This document shows positions 16,685-25,636 of a DNA stretch of 64,000 bases, piece after piece (position 1 is the stretch's first letter; every line of letters starts with the position of its first letter). Source of the stretch: Bradyrhizobium sp. NP1 (lineage in GTDB: Bacteria; Pseudomonadota; Alphaproteobacteria; Rhizobiales; Xanthobacteraceae); NCBI RefSeq assembly GCF_030378205.1, contig NZ_CP127385.1, positions 6,302,001 to 6,366,000 on the forward strand. Reading direction: 5' to 3'. The notes below the pieces were generated by a model. The model was not told where the DNA came from. It saw only the letters and a program-made list of their open reading frames with translations, and searched no databases. Made by a program: the position numbers and the translations under genes.

Positions 16685-16708
16685 GATTTGGAAGCAAGAT
16701 TCGGAGTG
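16685..16708 (+). promoter_or_regulatory. Ada-box-like operator upstream of the Cys-rich peptide gene
   Basis: Reads GATTTGGAAGCAAG then ATTCGGAGTG, ending 56 bp before the ATG at 16765. It matches four other sites in this cluster, all in the same orientation to their genes. GAT-N6-GCAA has the spacing of the E. coli Ada A box (AAT) and B box (GCAA). Confidence 0.6.
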
Positions 16709-16764
16709 CGAAAGCGAAAGCGGCGACAGAGGCTTAACGACCACATCGTGTCGGGGAGCATTTC

Positions 16765-16998
16765 ATGAGGAGAACGCTAGCGCTGGCGTTGTTCCTTTCG
16801 GGAACAGCCGCAAGCGAGGCAGCTTCTTTGCTCGAAAGGCGTCAAGTGGCGCAAGGCGACGTGCCAACGCAGTGCGTCGCAACTTGCAACTCAGCCAACT
16901 ACGCGTGCGCGACGAATTGCGGCTTGTCGGGAGCATGCGTCGCCCGATGCACTGCTGAGGCTGCCGCGTGCAAGAGCCGTTGTGGCGAAAGAAAGTAA
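16765..16998 (+). CDS. Secreted Cys-rich peptide with four CX3C pairs, 77 aa
   Basis: Unknown function. A signal peptide (about 1-19) is followed by a mature peptide of roughly 55 residues with eight Cys arranged as four CX3C pairs: CVATC, CATNC, CVARC and CKSRC, spaced by 5-6 residues. Such spacing suits a small helical disulfide-rich or metal-binding fold. Ribosome binding site GGGGAGCATTTC precedes the ATG. The upstream Ada-box-like motif suggests alkylation-linked expression. It is the only plus-strand gene of the cluster. Confidence 0.65.
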   Translation: MRRTLALALFLSGTAASEAASLLERRQVAQGDVPTQCVATCNSANYACATNCGLSGACVARCTAEAAACKSRCGERK

Positions 16999-17025
16999 GT
17001 CTGTCGGCTTCACGGTCTCCGTGCC

Positions 17026-17274
17026 CTACCTCCCGTGAATGAGTTGAATAGCTGAAGGAGTATCTATCTCCACTTCCACAGACGTCGTGGCATTTGGCGG
17101 AACGGCCAGCGCGTCCGACGTTGGGTCAGGGCCCGCCTGAAGCATGCCGTCACCGCGAACCGTTAGTTCAGAAAACGGCCGTGCGGCTGCCCGATCAAAC
17201 AGTTCGCGTAGCTTGGGGTGCAGTCCCTCGCCGCGCGCAACGACAAAGGCATCGAAGGCGTTTCGAGACGTCAT
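17026..17274 (-). CDS. Small protein of unknown function, 82 aa
   Basis: Not recognised. A soluble protein beginning MTSRNAFDAFVVARGEGLHPKLRELFD, with no signal peptide. The start at 17274 was chosen for the GGGAGTTTGGCTC before it; an ATG five codons upstream is in frame. The Ada-box-like motif at 17330-17353 lies about 55 bp upstream, as for the other units of this cluster, which is the main reason to regard it as a real gene. Confidence 0.5.
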   Translation of the reverse strand: MTSRNAFDAFVVARGEGLHPKLRELFDRAAARPFSELTVRGDGMLQAGPDPTSDALAVPPNATTSVEVEIDTPSAIQLIHGR

Positions 17275-17329
17275 GAGCCAAACTCCCATTTTCCTATATT
17301 GGAAGGTTGGACTGCGAACGTCGCGCTGC

Positions 17330-17353
17330 CACTCCGTTTTATGCTTTCAAATT
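17330..17353 (-). promoter_or_regulatory. Ada-box-like operator upstream of the 82-aa gene
   Basis: Read on the minus strand: AATTTGAAAGCATAA then AACGGAGTG. This copy has the exact A box AAT followed by six bases and GCAT. A weaker second copy (CTTGAAAGCAAGGAACGG) lies just upstream at about 17378-17396, without the AAT element. Confidence 0.55.
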
Positions 17354-17411
17354 AGCGCCTTGGAATGGCCCAGCCGATCCGTTCCTTGCTTTCAAGCTCG
17401 AAAACGATACG

Positions 17412-17903
17412 TCACCGTTTCGATAGTTCGTCCTTCTTGGGACGCACAAAGCCGATGACTTGAGCCGCCTCTGCCATGGCGGCCGAGTCCGCTTCGATCG
17501 CATTCTGAGGCGGCGTCACGAACTGGCGTTCCATGGCACGTCGGCCGGTCGGGTCACGCTCCTCGAGCGGCTGCATGTCAGTGATGTCGATGGCGACAAT
17601 CGGATTGGCGGACTCGCTTTTCAAATTCCGATCGGCAAGAGATCGCAGGACGAGGCCTGGGTGACCTGGACAAGTTTCGGCGATGAGACCAAGCCGCTTG
17701 AGCGGCCTCTGCAAATGCGCCCAGTGCTTGACGATCGACGGCCAGTCGCCGCCATCGTTGAACGCGCCGTGCAAAAGACCATTCGACAGCGGATCGTGCG
17801 GCGCAAAGACGCCCACGCTTTCGGCGATATCGACGATATGCGGTCCATTGGGAAGGGCTACGACCAGCCCGATTTTATCATCTGTTATCTTCGCTAGTTT
17901 CAT
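17412..17903 (-). CDS. Stand-alone FAH-N-terminal-like protein
   Basis: 163 residues. MKLAKITDDKIGLVVALPNGPHIVDI resembles the N-terminal cap region of fumarylacetoacetate hydrolase family proteins, but the catalytic FAH domain (its metal-binding Glu/Asp set) is absent and the C-terminus ends in a charged tail. It may be a remnant or a free-standing binding domain. GAGGACGTC precedes the ATG. It lies 106 bp downstream of the ogt-type gene on the same strand and may be co-transcribed with it. Confidence 0.5.
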   Translation of the reverse strand: MKLAKITDDKIGLVVALPNGPHIVDIAESVGVFAPHDPLSNGLLHGAFNDGGDWPSIVKHWAHLQRPLKRLGLIAETCPGHPGLVLRSLADRNLKSESANPIVAIDITDMQPLEERDPTGRRAMERQFVTPPQNAIEADSAAMAEAAQVIGFVRPKKDELSKR

Positions 17904-18009
17904 GACGTCCTCGTGTTCTCGCCCGCAAGCAATGGCCGGTCATAGGCGACGACCCTGGTCTCTGCCGGGATACCCGGCGAAACCGACGCGATAGGGGATG
18001 AGTGCGCCT

Positions 18010-18573
18010 TCATGCGCCGGCTTCCTTTTCGAGCAATTCGCGCTTGCGTTCGAGGCCCCAGCGATAGCCGGCGAGTTCGCCGTCCTCGCGAATAACGCGA
18101 TGACAGGGAATGACGAGCGCGAGCGGGTTGGCAGCGCAGGCATTCGCCACGATGCGAGCCGTCAGCTGCGGATAGGCGCCGTTGATCAGGCGAGCCACCT
18201 GCATGTAGCTCTTGGTCTTGCCGGGCGGGATCGAACGAAGCGCGTTCCATACGCGACGCTGGATCGGTGTACCGCGCATATCGAGCCTGAGATCGAGTCC
18301 CTCGGAGGGCTTGTCGGCGTAGCGTGCCACCTTCGCCAGGTCGTCGCGAACCATCACCTCGTGCGGAACGAGCGTGGAGTGCGGGAAGCCTTTCGCAAGA
18401 TCATCTTCCAGTGCGCGAGCGTCATCACCGAGCAGGATGGCACAAATACCCTTGATGCTGCGCGCGATCAGAACCGTGCCGAACGCGCAGCCGCCGGTCG
18501 CATAGAAAAGAACGTCGGCGGCGGTGGTGGTGGCCAGGTCGGCCGAGGGCTCAGCGTGTGTCATGAGATTCAT
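18010..18573 (-). CDS. ogt: Methylated-DNA--protein-cysteine methyltransferase
   Basis: 187 residues. Removes methyl groups from O6-methylguanine (and O4-methylthymine) in a suicide transfer to Cys. The acceptor Cys is in the canonical PCHRV; VWNALRSIPPGKTKSYMQVARLI is the helix-turn-helix and Arg-finger region. FGTVLIARSIKGICAILLGDDA at the start is very close to the equivalent segment of the adjacent ada product (LGAILVASSTKGVAAILLGDDA), so the two genes share an origin. It lacks the N-terminal Ada domain. The upstream Ada-box-like motif suggests inducible expression. Confidence 0.9.
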   Translation of the reverse strand: MNLMTHAEPSADLATTTAADVLFYATGGCAFGTVLIARSIKGICAILLGDDARALEDDLAKGFPHSTLVPHEVMVRDDLAKVARYADKPSEGLDLRLDMRGTPIQRRVWNALRSIPPGKTKSYMQVARLINGAYPQLTARIVANACAANPLALVIPCHRVIREDGELAGYRWGLERKRELLEKEAGA

Positions 18574-18628
18574 GGATCGTCTCCTTCATCCGTCCTCATG
18601 ACCGAATGTACGTGGAAGCGCCCTACGC

Positions 18629-18654
18629 CAAACTCCGATGCTTGCTTTCAAATC
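18629..18654 (-). promoter_or_regulatory. Ada-box-like operator upstream of the ogt-type gene
   Basis: On the gene strand: GATTTGAAAGCAAG, two bases, then TCGGAGTTTG. About 56 bp before the ATG at 18573, the same distance as at the other sites. Confidence 0.6.
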
Positions 18655-18732
18655 GAGCAAGGCTTCACGCCGTTGACGAAACAAGAAAAGCCGAGCGCAG
18701 TGGCGAAAAGGATCAGAGAACCGTCTCACCAA

Positions 18733-18978
18733 TCACGCGATGCGCGTGATCGTGGTCTGTTCAAGGAGATACGTTTCGCCCGTGTCCAGCCGCAGGCGGA
18801 CGGTCCCGCAGTCCAGCGTCTGCCATTCGGCAAACCCGTCCGCGACGAGTTTCCGGAAATGGGCCATCACCTTCACCTTGGCGAGATCGGACTGCATCAG
18901 GGCCACAATCGCATCGAACGTCGCATCGACACGCGCACGCTTATCGAGCCGTTTGTTCGGTGCGGTGCGAGGATCCAT
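18733..18978 (-). CDS. Small protein of unknown function, 81 aa, downstream of ada
   Basis: Not recognised. A soluble, charged N-terminus (MDPRTAPNKRLDKRARVD) is followed by a helix-rich segment and a C-terminal strand-rich part (TVRLRLDTGETYLLE). It starts 44 bp after the ada stop on the same strand, with no operator of its own, so it is probably the second gene of an ada operon. A role in alkylation response is inferred only from position. Confidence 0.5.
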   Translation of the reverse strand: MDPRTAPNKRLDKRARVDATFDAIVALMQSDLAKVKVMAHFRKLVADGFAEWQTLDCGTVRLRLDTGETYLLEQTTITRIA

Positions 18979-19022
18979 CGTCAGGACATTTCGGAGAGAC
19001 TCGGAAAGATCATTGATTCAGT

Positions 19023-20135
19023 TCAGGATTGACGGGCGGGCACCTGGACTTTCTGCGATCCCTCCCGATCGAGCAGAGCGCGCTTTCGCTCAACGCCCCA
19101 CGCGTAACCTGAGACCGAACCATCCGTGCGGATGACGCGGTGGCAGGGAATTGCCACAGCGAGCTTGTTTGCGGCGCAGGCGCCGGCAACCGCGCGCACG
19201 GACTTGGAGGAACCTATGCGTTGCGCGAGTTCGGCATAGGTGACAGTCGTACCGACGGGAATCTCCTGGAGCGCCTGCCAGACGCGCTGTTGGAAGGCGG
19301 TGCCCCGGACATCGAGCGGCAGATCGAGCCCGAGTTCCGGTGCTTCCACGAAGCCGACAATGCGCGCGACTACAGCCTCGTATTCCCGGTCGGCACCAAT
19401 CAGGCGGGCTTTTGGGAAGCGGTCCTGCAGATCGCGGAGCAGCGCCTCCGCATCATCGCCCAAAAGGATCGCGGCAACACCCTTCGTGCTCGACGCGACA
19501 AGTATGGCGCCCAGGACGGTCTGGCCGATCGCGAACTTGATCTCCTCATTCGCGCCGCCTGCGCGGTATTGCGATGGCGTCATGCCGAGCATGCCGGTGG
19601 ATTTTTCGTAGAAACGGCCGCTTGAATTGAACCCGGCGTCATAGATCGCCTCTGTAACCCTGTTTCCCGAGATGAGACTTTCGCGAACCTTGTTGGCGCG
19701 GTTGGCGGCGGCATAGCCCTTGGGTGTCAGGCCGGTCGCCGCTTTGAACATGCGGTGGAAGTAGCTGGGGCTCAAGCAGACCGCGTCAGCCAACTCTTCG
19801 AGCGAAGGCTCTTCTTCCCGCTCTTCGACAAGACGGCACGCTTTGACAACAAGTGCAGCGTTCTCTGCCTCGATCGACAGCCCGTTCGGATTGCAGCGCC
19901 GGCAGGGCCGAAAACCGGTTGCCTTGGCGCTTTCCAGAGTGTCATGCAACTGAACATTCTTGGGATTCGCGGTGCGCGAAGGACATGAAGGCCGGCAGTA
20001 GACTCTGGTCGTCGCAACCGAATACCAGAACTCGCCATCCGCCGTCCTGTCGCGTGCGAGAACCCGAGCCCATCGCGGGTCGGCCGCGACGGAGAGCGGT
20101 GTCATTTTCTCGATCTTTCTGAGGTTCATGTCCAT
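19023..20135 (-). CDS. ada: Bifunctional Ada regulator/DNA methyltransferase
   Basis: About 370 residues with the full E. coli-type layout. The N-terminal Ada domain carries the zinc-site cysteines (VYCRPSCPSR and RPCRRCNPNG), the first of which accepts methyl from phosphotriesters. An AraC-type helix-turn-helix follows (LEELADAVCLSPSYFHRMFKAATGLTPK), and the C-terminal Ogt domain has the acceptor Cys in PCHRV. Self-methylation turns such proteins into activators of their own regulon. Starts: ATG at 20135 or 20129, GTG at 20147; no strong ribosome binding site separates them. An Ada-box-like motif precedes it. Confidence 0.92.
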   Translation of the reverse strand: MDMNLRKIEKMTPLSVAADPRWARVLARDRTADGEFWYSVATTRVYCRPSCPSRTANPKNVQLHDTLESAKATGFRPCRRCNPNGLSIEAENAALVVKACRLVEEREEEPSLEELADAVCLSPSYFHRMFKAATGLTPKGYAAANRANKVRESLISGNRVTEAIYDAGFNSSGRFYEKSTGMLGMTPSQYRAGGANEEIKFAIGQTVLGAILVASSTKGVAAILLGDDAEALLRDLQDRFPKARLIGADREYEAVVARIVGFVEAPELGLDLPLDVRGTAFQQRVWQALQEIPVGTTVTYAELAQRIGSSKSVRAVAGACAANKLAVAIPCHRVIRTDGSVSGYAWGVERKRALLDREGSQKVQVPARQS

Positions 20136-20182
20136 CGATAGCGCCACAAGACGGCCAACACTGCCACCCGATTTCGGAAAGG

Positions 20183-20208
20183 CACACTCCGATCCTTGCT
20201 TTCAAATC
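20183..20208 (-). promoter_or_regulatory. Ada-box-like operator upstream of ada
   Basis: On the gene strand: GATTTGAAAGCAAG, one base, then ATCGGAGTGTG, about 50 bp before the ada start. The E. coli ada promoter has AAT-N6-GCAA in a comparable place, which supports autoregulation by methylated Ada. Confidence 0.65.
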
Positions 20209-20225
20209 CGGACGGACGGGGCCAA

Positions 20226-20468
20226 TCAAAGCCGGGAATCAAGGCCTTGGCCGGTCCAAGCGTCGTAGCCGACCACAGCGGCAAAGATGCCGACAGCGAC
20301 GAGCGGGTGTACAAGCCGGCCCAGCAGGGCGGCAACGACGTAGAGCGCTATGCCGACAATTGGCAACAAGACCTGTGATGCGAAGAAGCCGGCCGGCAAT
20401 TCGGGCCTCAGCAGGTCGGGGTAGCGATATACGTGCGGGAAGACGAAGTATCCGCCTGCCATGGGCAA
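20226..20468 (-). CDS. Small membrane protein, 80 aa
   Basis: Unknown function. MPMAGGYFVFPHVYRYPDLLRPELPAG is followed by two predicted transmembrane helices (about 29-49 and 52-68). It starts 62 bp after the SnoaL-like gene on the same strand, so the two probably form one transcription unit under the operator at 21067-21092. The stop lies only 18 bp before the ada operator. Confidence 0.55.
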   Translation of the reverse strand: MPMAGGYFVFPHVYRYPDLLRPELPAGFFASQVLLPIVGIALYVVAALLGRLVHPLVAVGIFAAVVGYDAWTGQGLDSRL

Positions 20469-20530
20469 ACGAGGCCCGCAGATCGGTGCGGGCCTCGCTC
20501 GACTTCGCCGTTAGTGCTCGATCTTGCCGA

Positions 20531-20980
20531 TTACGCAGCCTTCAGCAACCCGAGCTGTGTCAGCGCGGTGACGCCATCGTCGAGGCCGATCTCCTCAACG
20601 ATCTTGCCGTTGACGACCTTCAGCACGGTGGTGCCGGTGAAGTGCATCTTGCGTCCCGTTGCGGCCGGCAGACCGCCGATCAGGAAGTCCCTGAAAGCAG
20701 GCCCTGTGTGGGTGCCGCCGCCTTCCCACTGACCGACAACATAGTCGCCCTCGGCGATGAGATCGGCCGTCCCCCAGAAATTGAGATCGGGGAATGCAGC
20801 CCGGAAATCGGTCATGAATGCCCGAATGTCTTCGCGTCCGCGGCGCGGCTCGTGCAGCGAATATTTCAATAGCATGTCGGGCGCGGCGATCTCGTTGATA
20901 ACACCGAGATTGACGGTCTTGCCCCAAAACTCGGTGAACCAACGGCCGACAACCGCCTTGTTATCTTCTTCCTTGCTCAT
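20531..20980 (-). CDS. SnoaL-like / ester cyclase-type protein
   Basis: 149 residues, NTF2-like alpha+beta cone fold. Landmarks: RWFTEFWGKTVNLGVINEIAAPDMLLKYSLHEPRRGREDIRAFMTDFRAAFPDLNFWGTADLIAEGDYVVGQWEGGGTHTG (split here only by description), the usual pattern of polyketide cyclase-like enzymes with a buried pocket. Substrate unknown. ATG at 20980 after AAGGAGTCATCCGA. A motif related to the Ada-box-like operators lies about 87 bp upstream. Confidence 0.8.
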   Translation of the reverse strand: MSKEEDNKAVVGRWFTEFWGKTVNLGVINEIAAPDMLLKYSLHEPRRGREDIRAFMTDFRAAFPDLNFWGTADLIAEGDYVVGQWEGGGTHTGPAFRDFLIGGLPAATGRKMHFTGTTVLKVVNGKIVEEIGLDDGVTALTQLGLLKAA

Positions 20981-21066
20981 TCGGATGACTCCTTGATCAG
21001 ACTCGTAGAAGGTCGCTGGCTTGCCTAGCGACCCGGGAAAAGGGTCTACGTCTGATTCCGATCGTC

Positions 21067-21092
21067 CAAACTCCGGTTCTTGTCGTTGAATT
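21067..21092 (-). promoter_or_regulatory. Diverged Ada-box-like operator upstream of the SnoaL-like gene
   Basis: On the gene strand: AATTCAACGACAAG, then AACCGGAGTTTG. It keeps AAT, the ACAA-like B box and the CGGAGTTTG flank, but differs in the spacer. It is the weakest of the five and lies further from its start codon. Confidence 0.45.
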
Positions 21093-21150
21093 CCAAGGCT
21101 GTTCGCGGTCGCTGATATGCTCCATGTCGGCTTTGGGTCATTTTCGACCA

Positions 21151-21193
21151 AAGCGACGCAGTTGCCGCGCGGCGTCGAAATGACGCGATGGGC
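21151..21193. repeat. 43-bp direct repeat, right copy
   Basis: One mismatch to 16550-16592. It directly follows GGGTCATTTTCGACC, a dispersed element also present near 26100. The rest of the gap up to 21342 shows no gene. Confidence 0.8.
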
Positions 21194-21342
21194 CATAACC
21201 CGACTTAGCACGCAGCTTGGGCTCGAGAATGCTGCGGACAAATGCTTTCGCGCCAGCCGCGTGTCATTAAGGCTGGCGACAGCCAGATGACAGGTCTTGA
21301 GCGGATCGCTCTCACCGAAGGAAAGTTGGTCAACTGTCGCCG

Positions 21343-22443
<1,101 letters not shown>

Positions 22444-22457
22444 CTGCCTCCCAACAG

Positions 22458-23309
22458 TCAGCCCTTCACCGATCCGGTCAGTCCCGCCACGTAGTGCTCG
22501 ACGAAGAACGAATAGACGATGGCAACCGGGATCGATCCGAGCAGCGCGCCGGCCATCAGCGGTCCCCAGAAGAAGACGTCGCCGCGGATCAGCTCCGATG
22601 TAACGCCGACCGGCACCGTCTTCTGCTGAGGCGAGGACAGGAAGACAAGCGCGTAGATAAACTCGTTCCAGGACAGCGTGAACGCGAAGATGCCGGCCGA
22701 GAGGATGCCGGGAATCGCCACCGGAATGACGATGTAGAGCATCGCCTGCCAGCGCGACGCGCCGTCGATGCGCGCGCATTCCTCAAGCTCCTTTGGCACC
22801 GCCTTGAAATATCCCATCATCAGCCAGGTGCAGAATGGAATGAGAAAGGTCGGATAGGTCAGAATCAGAGACCAGGGCGTATCACCCAGCCGATAGTTTC
22901 GGACGATCTCGGCCAGCGGAATGAACAAGAGCGTCTGCGGCACCAGATAGGTGATGAAGATGCCGGTGCCGAGGCTGCCGGCAAAAGGAAAGTTCAGGCG
23001 CGACAGCGCATAGCCGGCGAAAACGCCGCAGACGAGCGAGATCGCGGTGGACGCGAGCGCGATGAAGGTCGTGTTCCATAGCCACGATGCGAAGAGCGTC
23101 TCCTCGAACAGGTATCTGACGTGCTCCAAGGTTGGTTTCCAGGTCCAGAACGGATTGTAGTTGATCGAATTCCAGGGCCGGTAAAGCTCGCCGTCCGGCC
23201 GCATCGACGTGATCACCATCCAGTAGAATGGGAACAGCAGGAAAAGCAGGAACAGCGCCATCGGCGCGTAGAAGAAGACCCACTTTCGCCACAACGCGCC
23301 CTCGATCAT
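22458..23309 (-). CDS. Sugar ABC transporter permease (MalG type)
   Basis: 283 residues, six predicted transmembrane helices. The EAA loop that docks the ATPase is EECARIDGASRWQAMLYIVIPVAIPG near residue 190, and the N-terminal SMRPDGELYRP segment is typical of the second CUT1 permease. Its ATG overlaps the stop of the preceding permease gene by one base (TAATG), indicating translational coupling. Confidence 0.92.
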   Translation of the reverse strand: MIEGALWRKWVFFYAPMALFLLFLLFPFYWMVITSMRPDGELYRPWNSINYNPFWTWKPTLEHVRYLFEETLFASWLWNTTFIALASTAISLVCGVFAGYALSRLNFPFAGSLGTGIFITYLVPQTLLFIPLAEIVRNYRLGDTPWSLILTYPTFLIPFCTWLMMGYFKAVPKELEECARIDGASRWQAMLYIVIPVAIPGILSAGIFAFTLSWNEFIYALVFLSSPQQKTVPVGVTSELIRGDVFFWGPLMAGALLGSIPVAIVYSFFVEHYVAGLTGSVKG

Positions 23310-24250
23310 TAGCGCACCTCAACGCGGCGGATATATAGAAGCTGGATGATGACGACCAGAAATAGCGCCGGAAACATTGCGAGCGAGATGGCGGCGCCCT
23401 CGCTCAAGAGGCCCGTGCCGATGCCGATCTGATACGCATAGGTGGCGAACAAGTGTGTCGCGTTGGCGGGACCGCCGCCCGTCATCACATAGACGATCTG
23501 GAAGTCGGCGAAGGTCTGAATCACCGAAAACAGCACCACGACCATGGTCACCGGCAAGAGCAGCGGCCAGGTGACGTACCAGAACCGCTGCCAGGGCCTT
23601 GCGCCATCTATTGCCGCGGCCTCGCTGAGCTCGGGACTGATGGTCTGTAGCCCGGCGAGCAGGCTGATGGCGAAGAACGGCACGCCGCGCCAGATGTTGA
23701 CGATGATGATAGAGATCATCGCCAGCTGCGGGTCGCCCAGCCAATTGATCCGACCGGTGATCAGCCCAAGATGATAGAGGAGCCAGTTCAGAACGCTGAA
23801 TGTCGGATCGAACATCCACTTCCAGGCGAACGTCGACAGTACCGTAGGGATGATGAAGGGCAGCAGGATGAAGGCACGCGTGAACGCCTTGCCGCGAAAA
23901 TTGCGGTTGAGCAGCACGGCTAGCCATAGCCCGAGCGCCAGCTTGAAGACGGTGGTCACACCCGTATAGAGGAAGGTGTTGTAGACGGAGGTCCGGAAGA
24001 TCCCGTCATTGAGGATCTTGTAGAAGTTGGCGAGGCCGACGAAGTTGCCGGGCACACCCACGCGTGCGTCCGTCACTGACAGCAAAATGCCGCGCAGGAA
24101 CGGATAGGCGATGAACGTGGCGAGCAGTACCACGGTCGGCAGCAACAACACGAATGCAAGCCAACGCTCGTCTTCGAGCAGCCGGAGCCTCGGCCGCGGC
24201 GCTTGTGGCATGTAGACCTTGGTCTCGACCCGGCTCTCTGCGATCGCCAT
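23309..24250 (-). CDS. Sugar ABC transporter permease (MalF type)
   Basis: 313 residues, six transmembrane helices after a short cytoplasmic N-terminus. The EAA loop is SEAAAIDGARPWQRFWYVTWPLLLP. AFILLPFIIPTVLSTFAWKWMFDP matches the first CUT1 permease. The ATG at 24250 with GAGGCGAAG upstream was preferred to one at 24319, which lies three bases from the preceding stop. Forms a heterodimeric channel with the MalG-type protein. Confidence 0.9.
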   Translation of the reverse strand: MAIAESRVETKVYMPQAPRPRLRLLEDERWLAFVLLLPTVVLLATFIAYPFLRGILLSVTDARVGVPGNFVGLANFYKILNDGIFRTSVYNTFLYTGVTTVFKLALGLWLAVLLNRNFRGKAFTRAFILLPFIIPTVLSTFAWKWMFDPTFSVLNWLLYHLGLITGRINWLGDPQLAMISIIIVNIWRGVPFFAISLLAGLQTISPELSEAAAIDGARPWQRFWYVTWPLLLPVTMVVVLFSVIQTFADFQIVYVMTGGGPANATHLFATYAYQIGIGTGLLSEGAAISLAMFPALFLVVIIQLLYIRRVEVR

Positions 24251-24322
24251 TTGGCTTCGCCTCGCTGCGGTCCCGGCCTGCGGCGGCAACCCCGCCGCCT
24301 CGGGGCCCGATGCGTGCATAGT

Positions 24323-25636
24323 TCAGGTGTAGATCTTCTTCAGCTCATCTTCCGCCCACTTCACGGCATCCTCCGCACTGCTGCCCTGTACGGCTTTGGC
24401 GTACATGTCGGTGATGACGTATTTGGTGAGCACTTCAGCGGCCTTCTTGCCCGACGTGGGCAAAGGATAGCCGGGCGTCTGGCCGAGTCGGCCGGCGATC
24501 TTGTAGGGCGTCATGACCTTGTCTTCGTCCCATAACTTGTGCGTCTCCCACTCGTGGGTCGGAGGCGTCGCAAAGCCCTTTTGGGAGACGAACCACGGCT
24601 CGTAGTTCGCTCGTGTATGGATCCACTTCAGCAACGCCTTCGCACCGTCCTGATTCTTCGAATAGTTCGGAATGACGTGAGAGAAGTAGGTATGCATGGC
24701 AAATTGGCCCGCCGGGCCCTTGGGTAACGGCGCATGCTGGATGTCAGTTCTGAGCTGCGCGCCTTTCTCGGTGATGTACTTGTCTGGGTTGCGCAACGCC
24801 TCGAGGTAGATCGACGCACCATTGAGCGTGGCGCAGATCGTTTGCGACAGGAACGCCCGGTTGTTGTTGGTGTCGTCCCAGGCAAGGCCGCCCTCGTCAT
24901 GGGCTTCCTTCCAGAAGGCCGTCATGAACTTGACGGACTCGATCACCTCTTTCTTGTTGATATTGACGGTCTTGCCATCCTTCTCGACTTCCGTGCCGCC
25001 CCATGACCACAAATAGGGGTAGCTGAAGGTCGGCGCGTCGCCGAAGGTGTGGCCAAGAGTCTGACCGATCGGCCGGCCCTGGGCTTTGAGCTTCTTGCCG
25101 ACCTCGCGATACTTCTCCCAAGTGTCCGGGAAGGTCGGGGAGCCGACCTCGTCGAACCACGATTTCCGGTAAGCGATCATGGCGCCGACGATTGCCCAGG
25201 GCAATGAAATCCATTTCTTGCCGTCGTCGGAGTTGGCTCTGCACAGATCATAGTAGCCATCCTCGGCCTCGCTCACGCGACCTGCGATGTCTGACAGGTC
25301 GATGACGCTCTCCGCATAGATCTGCGGATGGTTGTTGAAGAGCATGACTATGTCGGGACCTGAGCCTGACTGGATCGCTGAGGTGATCCGCGGCTGCAGG
25401 TCGTTGCCGTTCACGGTCTCCAGATTGATCTTGAGTCCCAGGGCTTTCTCGGCGGCGGGCAGCAGCTCCTTGCGCAACAGCTGATCGGACGTCGGCACGA
25501 AGTCGTTCCAGCGCAGCCAGTGAACCGTGGTGCCTTGCGCGAAAGCGGGTGCCCGGCCAGTGGCAAGGATGCCGGCCATGCCACCCACGAGCGCGGTACC
25601 CGCCTTGAGGACGTTGCGTCGGGTTATCCTCGTCAT
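24323..25636 (-). CDS. Sugar ABC transporter substrate-binding protein, Tat-exported
   Basis: 437 residues. The start MTRITRRNVLKAGTALVGG carries a twin-arginine motif and cleavage after APAFA, so it should be exported folded. The mature protein is a family 1 solute-binding protein: SGSGPDIVMLFNN, then FPDTWEKYREVGKKLKAQG and WDDTNNNRAFLSQTICATLNGASIYLEAL. GGGAGGAATGC precedes the ATG at 25636; longer in-frame starts exist but lack this. First gene of the operon. No regulator or catabolic gene is adjacent, so the sugar is unknown. Confidence 0.9.
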   Translation of the reverse strand: MTRITRRNVLKAGTALVGGMAGILATGRAPAFAQGTTVHWLRWNDFVPTSDQLLRKELLPAAEKALGLKINLETVNGNDLQPRITSAIQSGSGPDIVMLFNNHPQIYAESVIDLSDIAGRVSEAEDGYYDLCRANSDDGKKWISLPWAIVGAMIAYRKSWFDEVGSPTFPDTWEKYREVGKKLKAQGRPIGQTLGHTFGDAPTFSYPYLWSWGGTEVEKDGKTVNINKKEVIESVKFMTAFWKEAHDEGGLAWDDTNNNRAFLSQTICATLNGASIYLEALRNPDKYITEKGAQLRTDIQHAPLPKGPAGQFAMHTYFSHVIPNYSKNQDGAKALLKWIHTRANYEPWFVSQKGFATPPTHEWETHKLWDEDKVMTPYKIAGRLGQTPGYPLPTSGKKAAEVLTKYVITDMYAKAVQGSSAEDAVKWAEDELKKIYT

